The notes: generated by a model not told the origin, from the sequence alone. A stretch of DNA of 64,000 bases from OMIW01 sp044235645 (GCA_044235645.1 JBIIHQ010000004.1:1-64000), one strand, 5' to 3'. Numbered from the stretch's first letter, positions 1-9,247 are shown. Made by a program: numbers and translations.

Positions 1-71
1 CAGCCGAGGGGGCCGAGGATGAGGATTGCGAAGGCAAGACTCAAAATGGTAGAAATATTAGAAAATCTCAA
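1..71 (-). CDS. N-terminus of a membrane or exported protein (cut by window edge)
   Basis: Only about 23 codons lie in the window. On the minus strand a TTG codon at 71-69 follows a GGAGG at 84-80 with 8 bases between. It opens a frame that runs off the left edge. The first residues are short and polar with one Arg, followed by a long hydrophobic run (ILSLAFAILILGPLG), as in a signal peptide or first membrane helix. The family cannot be told. The call rests on the good ribosome site plus the hydrophobic run; the rare TTG start lowers confidence. Confidence 0.45.
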   Translation of the reverse strand, partial: MRFSNISTILSLAFAILILGPLG

Positions 72-498
72 GCTAAAAGCCTCCAGACATTTAGCATCTT
101 AGGAGAATTGTATACCGCTGGCAGACCCGAGGTGTTTTCGATTTTGTGTTTGCGCTCATCTGCTGATGACTGCAAACGGTCCACGGGGCACCCGACTGAA
201 AATCTCCGTCCGTCATGCCGGCCTGCGTTAGAGCGTTCATTAAATCTCAGATACGCAGTTTTATGCGCATACTTCCGTCAAAGGTTCCGATGAAAAGATG
301 CGACAAGTTGTGAGAGCGATGCTTGACCAAACGAAAGCCGCACAGCAGATTCGAGAACGGTATCAGGCTATTTCAAGTGGTTAACATCTAACCTTTAATT
401 AACCGCAAGTTTCCAAATCACGCAAGCCTATTTTTATAGTATCGTTTTAATATGGCTGCAGATTCCGAGAAAGTGGTGAAACGCTTCGATTCTCGGGA
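72..498. other. Non-coding stretch, possible gene remnant
   Basis: About 430 bases with no convincing gene. The left part must hold the promoter of the leftward edge gene. On the plus strand an open frame from 244 to 384, without a good start, reads like the helical C-terminal end of a protein (MRQVVRAMLDQTKAAQQIRE, from 298). Upstream, the same frame is broken by stops at 229 and 241. This could be the tail of a decayed gene, but I cannot assign a family, and it may be chance. Confidence 0.25.
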
Positions 499-1509
499 CT
501 ATGGAATGAGTAGGTGTGCGAGAGCGAAAATTGAGAGGCCGATTATCGATACGATGAGTAAATATGTATATTTGAAAAAAGGGGAGTTTGGTTTTTTCGG
601 AGAAGGTGCGTTTCCATCTGTGAGGACCTGTCCCGGAGATTTTATAATATGGCTTCTCAGGCAATTTACCACCTCCATTGCGGTTTGAGGCCTCTCACTA
701 GATTCTTTGGCAACAAGGCTTGTTACTAATCTAGAAAACCAGGGAGGAACCTCGGGGTTCTTGCTGTGAAGCGGTGGAATTTTTTTGCTCACATGCTGGT
801 ACATGAGACCCTCTGTCGATTCGGCATCGAATGGTAAGTGTCCCGAGCATAATTCGTAACAAAGAATCCCGAGAGCATAGAGGTCAGTTTGGGGACCGGC
901 GACCTTTCTCCTCCAGAGCTCGGGGGCAAGATAGTGGGTTGAGCCGACAAGCCGGTCACTGAAGAGGTCCGGCACACCGCTTGCGCACGCGACCCCGAAA
1001 TCGATGATCCGTATCCCGCCTAAGGCGTCGCAGATAATATTTGATGACTTTAAATCTCGGTGAACAATTCCTGCGCGGTGTATCGCTTTTAGGCCCTCCG
1101 CAATAAAGAGGACCATACGACAAGCCTCTTCGAACTTCATGGAGTGAGTATGAGCTAACTTTTGAAGGGATTCCCCCCCAAGGTATTCCATCGAATAGAA
1201 TGGAATACCACGATCGATCCCCCAATCGTGCACTCGAATTACTGATGGATGAGTGATTGAGCGTGAAAGAGCAAACTCGCGCATGAAACGCTCTCGGTGT
1301 TCAGCGTCGACGGCTAGGGAATAATGGAGTATTTTTAGAGCAACAGGTAGGTTGCTGAGGTGATTATCATGGGCGAGGTACACGTTTCCCATCCCGCCTG
1401 AGCCGAGCAACTGCCGGATGGTGTATCTTTCAGCCCAGACGGTTTCAGGGGCAAGGAAAGTAGAGTCTGGAGAGTGAGAAATCGTCGCCTCCTTTGGGGG
1501 TGAATTCAC
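499..1509 (-). CDS. Membrane-anchored Hanks-type serine/threonine protein kinase
   Basis: 336-residue eukaryotic-like protein kinase. Visible motifs are the glycine loop GSGGMG (36-41), the ATP-anchoring Lys of VALK (60), the catalytic loop HRDLKSSN (150-157), the metal-binding DFG (170-172) and an APE motif near 194. All key residues are present, so it should be active. After the catalytic domain comes a short polar linker and one membrane helix (about 312-335) that ends the protein. There is no PASTA, TPR or other sensor domain outside the membrane, so the kinase probably faces the cytoplasm as a tail-anchored enzyme. It is divergent from pyrE with 88 bases between. Substrates are unknown. 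Confidence 0.93.
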   Translation of the reverse strand: MNSPPKEATISHSPDSTFLAPETVWAERYTIRQLLGSGGMGNVYLAHDNHLSNLPVALKILHYSLAVDAEHRERFMREFALSRSITHPSVIRVHDWGIDRGIPFYSMEYLGGESLQKLAHTHSMKFEEACRMVLFIAEGLKAIHRAGIVHRDLKSSNIICDALGGIRIIDFGVACASGVPDLFSDRLVGSTHYLAPELWRRKVAGPQTDLYALGILCYELCSGHLPFDAESTEGLMYQHVSKKIPPLHSKNPEVPPWFSRLVTSLVAKESSERPQTAMEVVNCLRSHIIKSPGQVLTDGNAPSPKKPNSPFFKYTYLLIVSIIGLSIFALAHLLIP

Positions 1510-1597
1510 ACCAACTACGCACGATAAACTACATGATGCGCTGAAAGAGCAATTTTACTCTGGAAAAACTGACAAAAATATCGCCAAAGGTCTATTA

Positions 1598-2299
1598 ATG
1601 ATTAAAGATTTGGAAAGCTCCGATTCGCATGTTACCGAAAATCAAAAGCAATTTATCTCGTTTTTGGTTCACAATCAGGTCCTTTTATTCGGAGAGTTTA
1701 TCACTAAATCGGGACGGCATTCCCCGTTCTTTCTCAATTTCGGCCAAATCTGTGAGGGAGAAGCGGTCAAGATGTTGGGAGTCCTCTATGCCCGATGGAT
1801 TATCGAGCTTTTTGGGAGACGGAGATTCGTCATTTTTGGACCAGCATACAAGGGGATTCCGTTGGCGGTGGCGACAGTCATGGGTTTGGCTGAGCTGGGC
1901 TATGAGGCTCGTTACCTGTTCAACCGGAAAGAAAAAAAAGCTCACGGGGATGGAGGTCTGTATGTCGGGAAGCTGCCTGAATCGGGCGAAACAGTAGTTT
2001 TAGTAGATGATGTGGTGACGGCTGGGACAACCCTTCGCGAGATGCTCCCGGCTGTTATGCAGCTGTGTACAGAAGCAACGTTTGGTGGGGTGGTTGTCGG
2101 CGTGGATCGGAATGAAAGGGGCGAGTCCCTTTCGGCAAGAGCCGAAGCTGAGCAGGCGTTTGGTACTCGAGTCATGCCTCTTGTCTCGATGCGGCAGATA
2201 GTTGACTATCTTTCGAACATTAACTCCTCCGGCAAAGTTTTGTCGAACTCTGAACGAGATGGGTGTCACCAGTACCTTCTCGAATATGGAGCTGATTAG
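1598..2299 (+). CDS. pyrE: Orotate phosphoribosyltransferase
   Basis: Joins orotate to PRPP to make orotidine 5'-monophosphate, the fifth step of pyrimidine synthesis, in the cytoplasm. The PRPP-binding signature VVLVDDVVTAGTT lies at 133-145. The orotate-loop region (KKAHGDGG, 113-120) and the N-terminal KSGRHSPFFLNFG segment are typical of the family. At 233 residues it is slightly longer than E. coli PyrE (213). The ATG follows a weak AAAGG at 1584-1588. No other pyrimidine genes are adjacent; ccmH follows closely and may be co-transcribed. Confidence 0.93.
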   Translation: MIKDLESSDSHVTENQKQFISFLVHNQVLLFGEFITKSGRHSPFFLNFGQICEGEAVKMLGVLYARWIIELFGRRRFVIFGPAYKGIPLAVATVMGLAELGYEARYLFNRKEKKAHGDGGLYVGKLPESGETVVLVDDVVTAGTTLREMLPAVMQLCTEATFGGVVVGVDRNERGESLSARAEAEQAFGTRVMPLVSMRQIVDYLSNINSSGKVLSNSERDGCHQYLLEYGAD

Positions 2300-2331
2300 A
2301 GCGAACGGCGTGGTATTTGCTTGGGGAGATC

Positions 2332-2811
2332 ATGGTAAGGAAGTTCACAGCGTTCAAGCGTGCTCGGAAAAGACATATTGAAAGTGCCGGACGGTTAGAT
2401 ATCCGTTTTTTCCAGATTTGTGTGATTCTTGTGACGGCGCACGTCTTGGTTGGATCCTCTATCGCTCACGGAGATGCGAATGAGGAGGCGCGAAGGGTCT
2501 ATGGGTCAGTAATGAGTCCATTCTGTCCGGGGCGATTGCTCTCGGATTGCCCCAGCGAACAGGCAACGAGGCTCAAGGATCAGATCCTTGACGATCTCAA
2601 TTCCGGAAAGACATCGAAGGAGGTTCTTAATCAACTTGAAGGGCGGTTCGGCCCGGCAGTGCGGGCGATGCCTACGGGAGCGGGAATGGGGCTTGTTGCG
2701 TGGGTCGTTCCACCGATATTTTTTATCATTGCCCTGGCGGCTGGATCGTTATGGCTCTTGCGTCGTCGAACTGAAACAGATGATTCCGACCGGTCTCATC
2801 CGAGTCAATAG
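2332..2811 (+). CDS. ccmH: CcmH/NrfF-family cytochrome c maturation protein
   Basis: Periplasmic, membrane-anchored protein of the heme-lyase step of c-type cytochrome maturation, where it handles the reduced CXXCH cysteines of apocytochrome c. The chosen ATG has GGGGAG five bases upstream; a TTG 15 bases earlier is less likely. A signal segment (about 24-46) is followed by the CcmH helical domain, and one membrane helix near 119-140 (WVVPPIFFIIALAAGSLWLL) precedes a basic end. The usual LRCxxC site is replaced by SPFCPGRLLSDCPS, two cysteines seven residues apart. No other ccm gene is nearby, so its partners must be elsewhere. Confidence 0.8.
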   Translation: MVRKFTAFKRARKRHIESAGRLDIRFFQICVILVTAHVLVGSSIAHGDANEEARRVYGSVMSPFCPGRLLSDCPSEQATRLKDQILDDLNSGKTSKEVLNQLEGRFGPAVRAMPTGAGMGLVAWVVPPIFFIIALAAGSLWLLRRRTETDDSDRSHPSQ

Positions 2812-2853
2812 GGCTTTCCCATTGAGGCGGCTCGGCCTTTGTTCTTGTGTGGT

Positions 2854-3843
2854 TCACATCTTAGCATCAACGACAATCAGCACGAGAAGGAGTGGAAGGT
2901 AAAAAATAGATGCTTTGAGGAGATTTCTCGCGTCGGAAAGGCTTCGCGAACGAGCGGCTTTTGCACTCGCTCGAAGCATGTACGCGCCCAGGAGGAGAGA
3001 GCCTCCCAGGTAAGTGGTACCCGTCATTCCGATTGCCGAAGGAAGGCCGGCAATCGGAATTAAGGCAACTGAGAAGACCAACACCTGACGAAACATGCTA
3101 TCTCCTGAGGGATCAACAACCGATAGCATTCGAAAGCCCCCCCGAGAATAGTCATCCCGGTACATCCAAGCGATGGCGTAGAAGTGGGGATGTTGCCAGA
3201 TAAAGAGAATCGAAAAAAGTACCCAAGCGCCGATATCGAGTTCGCCAGAGGCTGCCGCCCACCCGCCCACGGGTGGGAGAGCACCAGGGATAGCTCCTAT
3301 GAGAGTATTAAGCCAGGTAAGCCGTTTTAATGGCGTGTACACGATTACGTAGAGAAATGCCGTTAAAATGGCCAAGAAAGCGGTGAGGAGATTGACTTGC
3401 CAAAGAAGTATTCCTGTGCCGAATAGAACGAGGACGACTCCGAAGCTGAGAGCGTGTGCCGGCGCTATGACTCCGGCAGGTATTGGTCGTCTCCGGGTTC
3501 TGACCATGCGGAGATCCGCATCCCTCTCGAGATACTGATTAAGGACGCCGGATCCACCACAGCAAAGTGCTGTGCCAAGAAGGCAAGCCCAGAGGGTTTT
3601 TGTCAGACCAAACGGACCGCCGGCGAGGAAATACCCCAAAACTGTGGTGACGAGAACTAAAGTCACGATCCGTGGCTTGGTTAGCTCAAGGTAGGATAAT
3701 GCAAGACTTGGTGTTCGAGTTTGATCTTTGGATGACACAGGGAGGGTTCTCGGTGAAGAGAGAGTAGTTGCCTGAAAAGGGCAGGATGGAGCCCCTTCAG
3801 AATGGAGACGAGGTACGTCTTTGCTCAATGACCGTTCGCCCAT
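2854..3843 (-). CDS. ctaB: Protoheme IX farnesyltransferase (heme O synthase)
   Basis: UbiA-superfamily integral membrane prenyltransferase that adds a farnesyl group to heme b, giving heme O for terminal oxidases. The first Asp-rich motif is NQYLERDADLRMVRTRRRPI; the second conserved loop is YRDDYSRGGFRML. About eight or nine hydrophobic helices are visible. The first 50 residues are polar and longer than usual, so the true start may lie further in. It lies downstream of gpsA on the same strand and converges with ccmH. Heme A synthase, the next enzyme, is 56 kb away in this window (59169-60329). Confidence 0.93.
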   Translation of the reverse strand: MGERSLSKDVPRLHSEGAPSCPFQATTLSSPRTLPVSSKDQTRTPSLALSYLELTKPRIVTLVLVTTVLGYFLAGGPFGLTKTLWACLLGTALCCGGSGVLNQYLERDADLRMVRTRRRPIPAGVIAPAHALSFGVVLVLFGTGILLWQVNLLTAFLAILTAFLYVIVYTPLKRLTWLNTLIGAIPGALPPVGGWAAASGELDIGAWVLFSILFIWQHPHFYAIAWMYRDDYSRGGFRMLSVVDPSGDSMFRQVLVFSVALIPIAGLPSAIGMTGTTYLGGSLLLGAYMLRASAKAARSRSLSDARNLLKASIFYLPLLLVLIVVDAKM

Positions 3844-3992
3844 GGAAAATCCGGAAAAATAACCCCTCGTTCAGGGGGTATGCTCCTCTTCGGAGACCTC
3901 TAAATGGTGCCGAAATAAAAGCTAATTCTGCGGATTATACCTCAGGGGCCAGTGGCTGTCGAACTGTGGAGGCTCGTGGGCCCAGCATTTAT

Positions 3993-5006
3993 TCATGAAA
4001 ATTCGGCGCGATAAGGTCGCCGCAGGAGGTTTTGCAAAGCGTCAGAGGGATAGGCGGTGCCCGAAATTATCTTTTCCATCTCGGAGCAAATCGGCATAGA
4101 CACCCGATAGCGCGCCGCCAACTCCATCACTCGGGAGACGGTACTGATTCCCTCGGCTACGGAACCAAGAGAGTTGGTTATTGATTCCAATGATTCTCCC
4201 TGTCCGAGCCGGAAGCCAACGGTCCGATTTCGGCTTTGTGCGCTCGACGCCGTCATGATGAGGTCGCCCAATCCGGACAGGCCGAAAATGGTCTCAGGTT
4301 TGGCTCCCGCTGCAGCGCAGAAAGGGCGCATCTCGGCCAGGCCCCGAGTGATTACCGCTGCCCGTGCCGAATCTCCGAGTCCGAGTCCGTCACTGACTCC
4401 AGCGGCTATGGCGATAACATTCTTGAGGATACCCCCAAGCTCAACTCCGAGGGGATCGTCCGAGGTATAGACCCTCAGGGAAGTACCCAAGAACAAATCA
4501 GCAACAGCTCGGGCGGCAGCAGGATCAAGAGTCCCCGCTACCAATGCAGCTGGCAGACCTCGCAACACATCAGCGGAGAAAGATGGTCCAGAAACGACCA
4601 CGCGACGAGGATGCTCAGGAAGCATCCGGGATAGGACCTGAAGGGGAGTTTCGCAAGTCTTCGGGTCGAATCCTTTTGAGGCACTTACCAGGATTGCATC
4701 TTGTTCAAGAGTTCTCAAAAGGGGGGCGATGTGGCCGATTACTCGGGCAGGAAGGGCTAGGAAGACGATTTGAGCTCCGAGAGTCTCCTGAATGGTATTT
4801 ACCACGTGGATCCCCCTATCAAGCTCATGAGAAATCTTGTAAGGGATATTGAGACCGTGCTTGCGGATTGAATCAAGAACGGCGACGTCTTTTGTCCAGG
4901 CGAGGACAGAGCCGTTCTGCCGACTTAGACAATGAGCAAGGGCAGTCCCCCAGTTACCAAGCCCAATGACGGCTATTCGTGGCGTGGCTCTTGGTTTTTC
5001 GCTCAT
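3993..5006 (-). CDS. gpsA: Glycerol-3-phosphate dehydrogenase [NAD(P)+]
   Basis: Cytoplasmic enzyme that reduces dihydroxyacetone phosphate to sn-glycerol 3-phosphate for phospholipid synthesis. The Rossmann dinucleotide site GLGNWG is at 15-20, SASKGF with a conserved Lys at 108-113, GPSFS at 140-144, and the second conserved Lys at 195 in GGILKNVIAIAAG. Length (337) is normal. It starts 26 bases after the gyrA stop on the same strand, so the two are probably co-transcribed. Confidence 0.95.
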   Translation of the reverse strand: MSEKPRATPRIAVIGLGNWGTALAHCLSRQNGSVLAWTKDVAVLDSIRKHGLNIPYKISHELDRGIHVVNTIQETLGAQIVFLALPARVIGHIAPLLRTLEQDAILVSASKGFDPKTCETPLQVLSRMLPEHPRRVVVSGPSFSADVLRGLPAALVAGTLDPAAARAVADLFLGTSLRVYTSDDPLGVELGGILKNVIAIAAGVSDGLGLGDSARAAVITRGLAEMRPFCAAAGAKPETIFGLSGLGDLIMTASSAQSRNRTVGFRLGQGESLESITNSLGSVAEGISTVSRVMELAARYRVSMPICSEMEKIISGTAYPSDALQNLLRRPYRAEFS

Positions 5007-5032
5007 CCCAACAGGGTCTCCCTCTTTCTCAG

Positions 5033-7534
5033 TTAGGACTCTTCCTCTTCAACGATCAGGGGAGTTGCGGCAAGCACCTGCTCACCTTCATCAAGATTGA
5101 CGAGCTTCACCCCGAGGGTATTTCTTCCCAAGACCCTGACATCTCTGGCAGAAAATCGGATTGCTTTCCCTCCTGAAGTCATGAGGAGCACCGCAGCTTC
5201 GGGTGGGACAAGAAATGAGCTTACGACGGCTCCGTTTCTCTCCCCTGTTTGAATATCGATCAACCCTTTTCCGCCCCGGTTCTGGACCCGGTAGCTCGAG
5301 AGGGGGGTCCGTTTACCGAAGCCTCGTTCACACACGGTAAAGAGGGTCAGGTCGCTATCCGAAACAACGATATCTTCCTCTGCATCAGTATGGATACCTT
5401 CCCCCTGATCCTCGGGGCCACGAGCGGCGGTCGTCATCGATATTACTTCGTCACCATCCTCGAGGGCGATTCCCTTAACCCCGCGGGCAGTCCGTCCCAT
5501 CGGCCTGACGTTATCCTCATTGAACCGTATCGACATCCCTTGTCGTGTACTAAGTACAACATCGTCTTGACCGTTTGTGACACCTACGCCGACAAGAAGA
5601 TCGCCATCATCAAGAGAGCAGGCGATTATTCCGTGGTTCTTTGCTCTCACAAAATCAGTCAGGCTTGATTTCTTGATGATCCCCTGGCGTGTCGCCATGA
5701 CAAGGTATGAGTTCTCGGTAAACGCCTGGATGGGGATAATCGCAGTTATTTTGTCGTTGGCCTCTAAATTGAGAAGGTTGACCAGAGCACGCCCACGAGA
5801 AACCCGACCAGATTCGGGAATCTGATACACCTTAAGCCAATAGAGCCTTCCCCGGGAAGTTGTGAAGAGAATGTAGGACTTTGCGCTCGCGACAAACAGG
5901 TGCTCAATGTAGTCTTGATCCTTTGTTGCGGCGCCGCTAATCCCTTTTCCTCCTCGGCGCTGTTGGCGGTATTCCTTGAGCGGGGTGCTCTTTGCATAGC
6001 CGGCGTGACTGATGGTGACCGCCATCTCGCGATCTTCGATCAGGTCTTCGAGAAGTATCTCGTCTCCTTCATCCTCAATGATCTGTGTCCGACGTTCATC
6101 TCCAAACTCCTCTCGGAGTAATTCGAGTTCGCCAATAATAATCGAGTCCACCTTTTTTGCGTCAGCGAGTATGCCGATAAGACGCTCGATTTCCGCCGTT
6201 AGGTCGGCGTGTTCCTGTTCGATTGCCAAACGCTCAAGCCCGGTCAGTTTCTGGAGCCGCAGGTCGAGGATGGCCTGACTTTGGAGCTCTGTGAGCTCAA
6301 AGCGCACTATGAGTCCATCCCGGGCATCTTTGGGGCTCTCAGCGCCTCGAATAAGTTGGATAACCTCATCGAGATTAAGCAGCGCGATCCTGAAGCCCTC
6401 TAGGATATGCATCCGCTCCTGAGCCTTTTTTAGCTCAAACTGGGTGCGTCTCGTGACAACATCGCGACGATGATCGACAAAACGATTGATCAGGTCGCGG
6501 GTTGATAGGGTAACCGGCTGACCCTCAACGATTGCAAGATTATTGACGCCAAAACCAACCTGGAGAGGAGAGCTTTTGTAGAGTTGGTTGAGCACGACTT
6601 CGGCGGTCGCGTCTCGTTTTAACTCCATCACGATCCGCATCCCCGAACGGTCCGATTCATCGCGGAGCTTTGAGATGCCCTCAACGATTTTTTCAGTCAT
6701 CAATTCGGCGATCCGCTCTATCAAGGTCGTTTTATTCACCTGATAGGGGATTTCAGTCACTATGAGCGCATCAACCTCTCGGGTAGCGGTCTTTATTCGT
6801 TCAACCTCGACCTTGGCTCGAACCTGGATGTTACCCCGCCCGGTAAGAAAGCTCTGTCGTATCCCTGAGCGGCCAAGGATGGAGCCACCAGTTGGGAAAT
6901 CGGGGCCGGGAATTATTCGTAATAGCTCTTCGGCGGATATGTCAGGATCGTTTATAAGAGCGATGACAGCAGATATCACCTCGGCGAGGTTGTGAGGGGG
7001 CATTCGACACGCCATACCCACTGCGATCCCTTGAGCGCCGTTAATAAGAAGATTGGGGGCGATCGATGGGAGCACAGACGGCTCCTCACTCGAATCATCG
7101 AAGTTAGGCAGAAAGTCAACCGTATCTTTACCGATATCACCAAGAAGGCGCTCCGACAGTTTGGTCATTCGACACTCGGTGTACCGATAAGCGGCGGGTG
7201 GATCGCCATCAACTGACCCGAAATTACCCTGCCCATCAATGAGGGGATATCTCATATTCCACGGTTGCGCGAGTCGGACGAGCGCGTCATAGACCGGCTG
7301 ATCGCCATGAGGGTGGAGCCGTTTTAACACCTCGCCGACGACTCCAGCGCACTTTGAGTGCTTCTTACCTGGAAGATGGCCCTCCTCAAACATGGCAAAG
7401 AGCACTCGTCTCTGCACCGGCTTGAGGCCGTCCCGAACATCGGGAAGAGCCCTTCCCACGATGACTGACATCGCGTAGTCCATGTAAGACTGCCGCATTT
7501 CATCTTCGATGTTGACGAGGGAGAGCGCTTCCAT
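5033..7534 (-). CDS. gyrA: DNA gyrase subunit A
   Basis: Breakage-reunion subunit of gyrase, which introduces negative supercoils into DNA. The winged-helix core carries the catalytic Tyr118 (AAYRYTE). The GyrA box QRRGGKG in the C-terminal beta-pinwheel separates it from ParC. Length (833) is normal, and the end is acidic. In the quinolone-contact helix the sequence is HPHGDQPVYD: the position matching E. coli Ser83 is Gln79 and Ala84 is Pro80, while Asp87 is kept as Asp83. The ATG lacks a clear ribosome site; a 12-base palindrome lies 10 bases upstream. gyrB is not in the window. Confidence 0.97.
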   Translation of the reverse strand: MEALSLVNIEDEMRQSYMDYAMSVIVGRALPDVRDGLKPVQRRVLFAMFEEGHLPGKKHSKCAGVVGEVLKRLHPHGDQPVYDALVRLAQPWNMRYPLIDGQGNFGSVDGDPPAAYRYTECRMTKLSERLLGDIGKDTVDFLPNFDDSSEEPSVLPSIAPNLLINGAQGIAVGMACRMPPHNLAEVISAVIALINDPDISAEELLRIIPGPDFPTGGSILGRSGIRQSFLTGRGNIQVRAKVEVERIKTATREVDALIVTEIPYQVNKTTLIERIAELMTEKIVEGISKLRDESDRSGMRIVMELKRDATAEVVLNQLYKSSPLQVGFGVNNLAIVEGQPVTLSTRDLINRFVDHRRDVVTRRTQFELKKAQERMHILEGFRIALLNLDEVIQLIRGAESPKDARDGLIVRFELTELQSQAILDLRLQKLTGLERLAIEQEHADLTAEIERLIGILADAKKVDSIIIGELELLREEFGDERRTQIIEDEGDEILLEDLIEDREMAVTISHAGYAKSTPLKEYRQQRRGGKGISGAATKDQDYIEHLFVASAKSYILFTTSRGRLYWLKVYQIPESGRVSRGRALVNLLNLEANDKITAIIPIQAFTENSYLVMATRQGIIKKSSLTDFVRAKNHGIIACSLDDGDLLVGVGVTNGQDDVVLSTRQGMSIRFNEDNVRPMGRTARGVKGIALEDGDEVISMTTAARGPEDQGEGIHTDAEEDIVVSDSDLTLFTVCERGFGKRTPLSSYRVQNRGGKGLIDIQTGERNGAVVSSFLVPPEAAVLLMTSGGKAIRFSARDVRVLGRNTLGVKLVNLDEGEQVLAATPLIVEEEES

Positions 7535-7543
7535 AGGGTCTTC

Positions 7544-7555
7544 GTTTTATAAAAC
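7544..7555. repeat. 12-base perfect palindrome just upstream of gyrA
   Basis: GTTTTATAAAAC reads the same on both strands. It sits 10-21 bases before the gyrA ATG, where a ribosome site would be expected and none is seen. It includes a TATAAA that could act as a -10 box on the minus strand, but I see no matching -35. Function is unknown: operator, promoter element or chance. Confidence 0.35.
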
Positions 7556-7678
7556 TGGAGAGGGAGAGACCGAGCCGAAGAATTTGCAGTTCAAGCCCCT
7601 AAGCCTACCCGTTGAATGAAGGGGGAAGCAAGCATCAGGGGAGAGAATCGGCAATCTGTCTCGGAATGCATGGCGCAA

Positions 7679-9175
7679 TCATCGACGAGCGAGGGCCTCG
7701 ACCGTTCGAACAAGGGTTTTAACACAAAAACCCGCCCCACCCTTTGGGGTAGTCCCTCCCCCCGATTCATCAAACGCTGGACCTGCGATATCGAGATGGG
7801 CCCACCGCGCCTTTTTTACAAACCTTTTAAGGAAAAGTGCAGCAGTGATTGCTCCCCCCCACTGGTTTCCGATGTTTTTCATGTCGGCAATAGGACTTTT
7901 AAGCAGATCGTTATACTCCATCGCAAGGGGCAATCGCCAAAAAAGCTCTCCTGAATCACGCGCTGCGGCGAGGATCGTTTGACTCAACTCGTCATCATCC
8001 GAGAAAAGCCCCGCATACTTTGTGCCAAGGGCAACAACACAGGCACCAGTCAGGGTCGCCACATCAATAATGATGTCGGCACCTTCCCGTTCTGCCAGAG
8101 CGATGGCATCACAGAGAATCAGCCTTCCCTCGGCATCGGTGTTGAGAATCTCGACAGTTTTACCCGACAAAGTTTTTACGACATCTCCCGGCCTAGTCGC
8201 ACTCCCATTTATCATGTTTTCGACCGCTGGAAGGTAGGCTCGAACTTCGATAGCGAGCTTCTTTCCAGCGAGTGCCTCCATTGCCCCGATGACGGCAGCG
8301 GCTCCCGACATATCCGCCTTCATTTCCATCATGGATGCTGCGGTTTTTATCGAGAGACCCCCGCTGTCAAAGGTGACACCTTTTCCAACAAGGGCGACAA
8401 CGGGCACTTTTCGTGGCGATTTCGGAGTGCTCAGGGTAATCAAAAAAGGTGGTTGTTCACTACCTTTTGCGACTGCTAGAAGTGCATTTGCACCCAGCTT
8501 CTCTAACTTTTTCCTGTCGAGAACTCGGCAGGAGAGCACGGTCCGTCGAGACAGGTTGCAACACACATCAACGAGGTGGCGTGGGTGACAGTCGTTGGGA
8601 GGCATATTCACCAAGTCGCGGGCGGTGAATACCGCTTCCTGGAGAGATTGGAGTGTCGAGATATCCTTCGCCGAAAGCGAGGGGAGTCCCCAGATGGCGA
8701 TCTTTTGGGGCTCACATATTCCCTTGTGTTCCCCACTCTGATACCGGGTGAATCGGTAACGAGCACCGAAAAACTCTTCGAGCAAGGCAGAGGACTCCGA
8801 AATTGCAACGGGTGCCCCACCAGAATCGAACCAGATCGCGACTGATTTGGCTCGGAGACCCGCAGACTCCCTCCACACAGCCGCTCCGACTCGTCGGAGA
8901 GCTGAGGCTATGGCATCCCCTGGTGCCTTACCGAGGCCAATAAGGACAATACGTTGCGAGCCATTATCGAGGTCGAGGGCGCATCGCTGACCTGCCTTGC
9001 CAGCAAATTCCGTGCTCTCAACTCGCCTCCTGAGAGCTTCTCGGTGCGGCTTCGAGAGCCACGAAGGGAAAATTGCGTTGGTATGACCGACTGATGCCTC
9101 TCTCTCAAATTGCGGAATAACGACGAGTGTGAACCCGTGGGGAGTTATCCTGTCCCCGTGAAAAGTGACTTTCAT
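7679..9175 (-). CDS. pepA: Leucyl aminopeptidase (cytosol aminopeptidase, M17)
   Basis: Two-metal aminopeptidase that removes N-terminal residues from peptides in the cytoplasm; in some bacteria it also binds DNA. The M17 active site is complete: VGKGVTFDSGG (263-273, with metal ligands Lys265 and Asp270), Lys277, DMSGAA (288-293) and NTDAEGRL (345-352) with the bicarbonate-binding Arg351. Length (498) is typical. The N-terminal macrodomain-like half is divergent, as is usual. It is downstream of a lipoprotein gene on the same strand, with an inverted repeat between them. Confidence 0.95.
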   Translation of the reverse strand: MKVTFHGDRITPHGFTLVVIPQFEREASVGHTNAIFPSWLSKPHREALRRRVESTEFAGKAGQRCALDLDNGSQRIVLIGLGKAPGDAIASALRRVGAAVWRESAGLRAKSVAIWFDSGGAPVAISESSALLEEFFGARYRFTRYQSGEHKGICEPQKIAIWGLPSLSAKDISTLQSLQEAVFTARDLVNMPPNDCHPRHLVDVCCNLSRRTVLSCRVLDRKKLEKLGANALLAVAKGSEQPPFLITLSTPKSPRKVPVVALVGKGVTFDSGGLSIKTAASMMEMKADMSGAAAVIGAMEALAGKKLAIEVRAYLPAVENMINGSATRPGDVVKTLSGKTVEILNTDAEGRLILCDAIALAEREGADIIIDVATLTGACVVALGTKYAGLFSDDDELSQTILAAARDSGELFWRLPLAMEYNDLLKSPIADMKNIGNQWGGAITAALFLKRFVKKARWAHLDIAGPAFDESGGGTTPKGGAGFCVKTLVRTVEALARR

Positions 9176-9200
9176 TGATGAACCTTGAGGAGGGTGCCCC

Positions 9201-9227
9201 TTTTTGAGGAGGTTCCTCCAAAAAAAA
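9201..9227. repeat. Inverted repeat between the lipoprotein gene and pepA
   Basis: GGAGG (9208-9212) and CCTCC (9215-9219), two bases apart, are flanked by five T on the left and eight A on the right. The whole element is nearly symmetrical. The two-base loop is too tight for a perfect hairpin, and neither strand shows the stem-then-T-run order of a standard terminator. It could still form an RNA hairpin in the lipoprotein-pepA transcript. Confidence 0.3.
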
Positions 9228-9247
9228 GATATCCCGTCACGACCTAA

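Noticed and set aside
4660..4680. T-loop-like GGGTCGAATCC suggesting a tRNA
   Set aside because: It is inside gpsA coding sequence and has no acceptor or anticodon stems around it.
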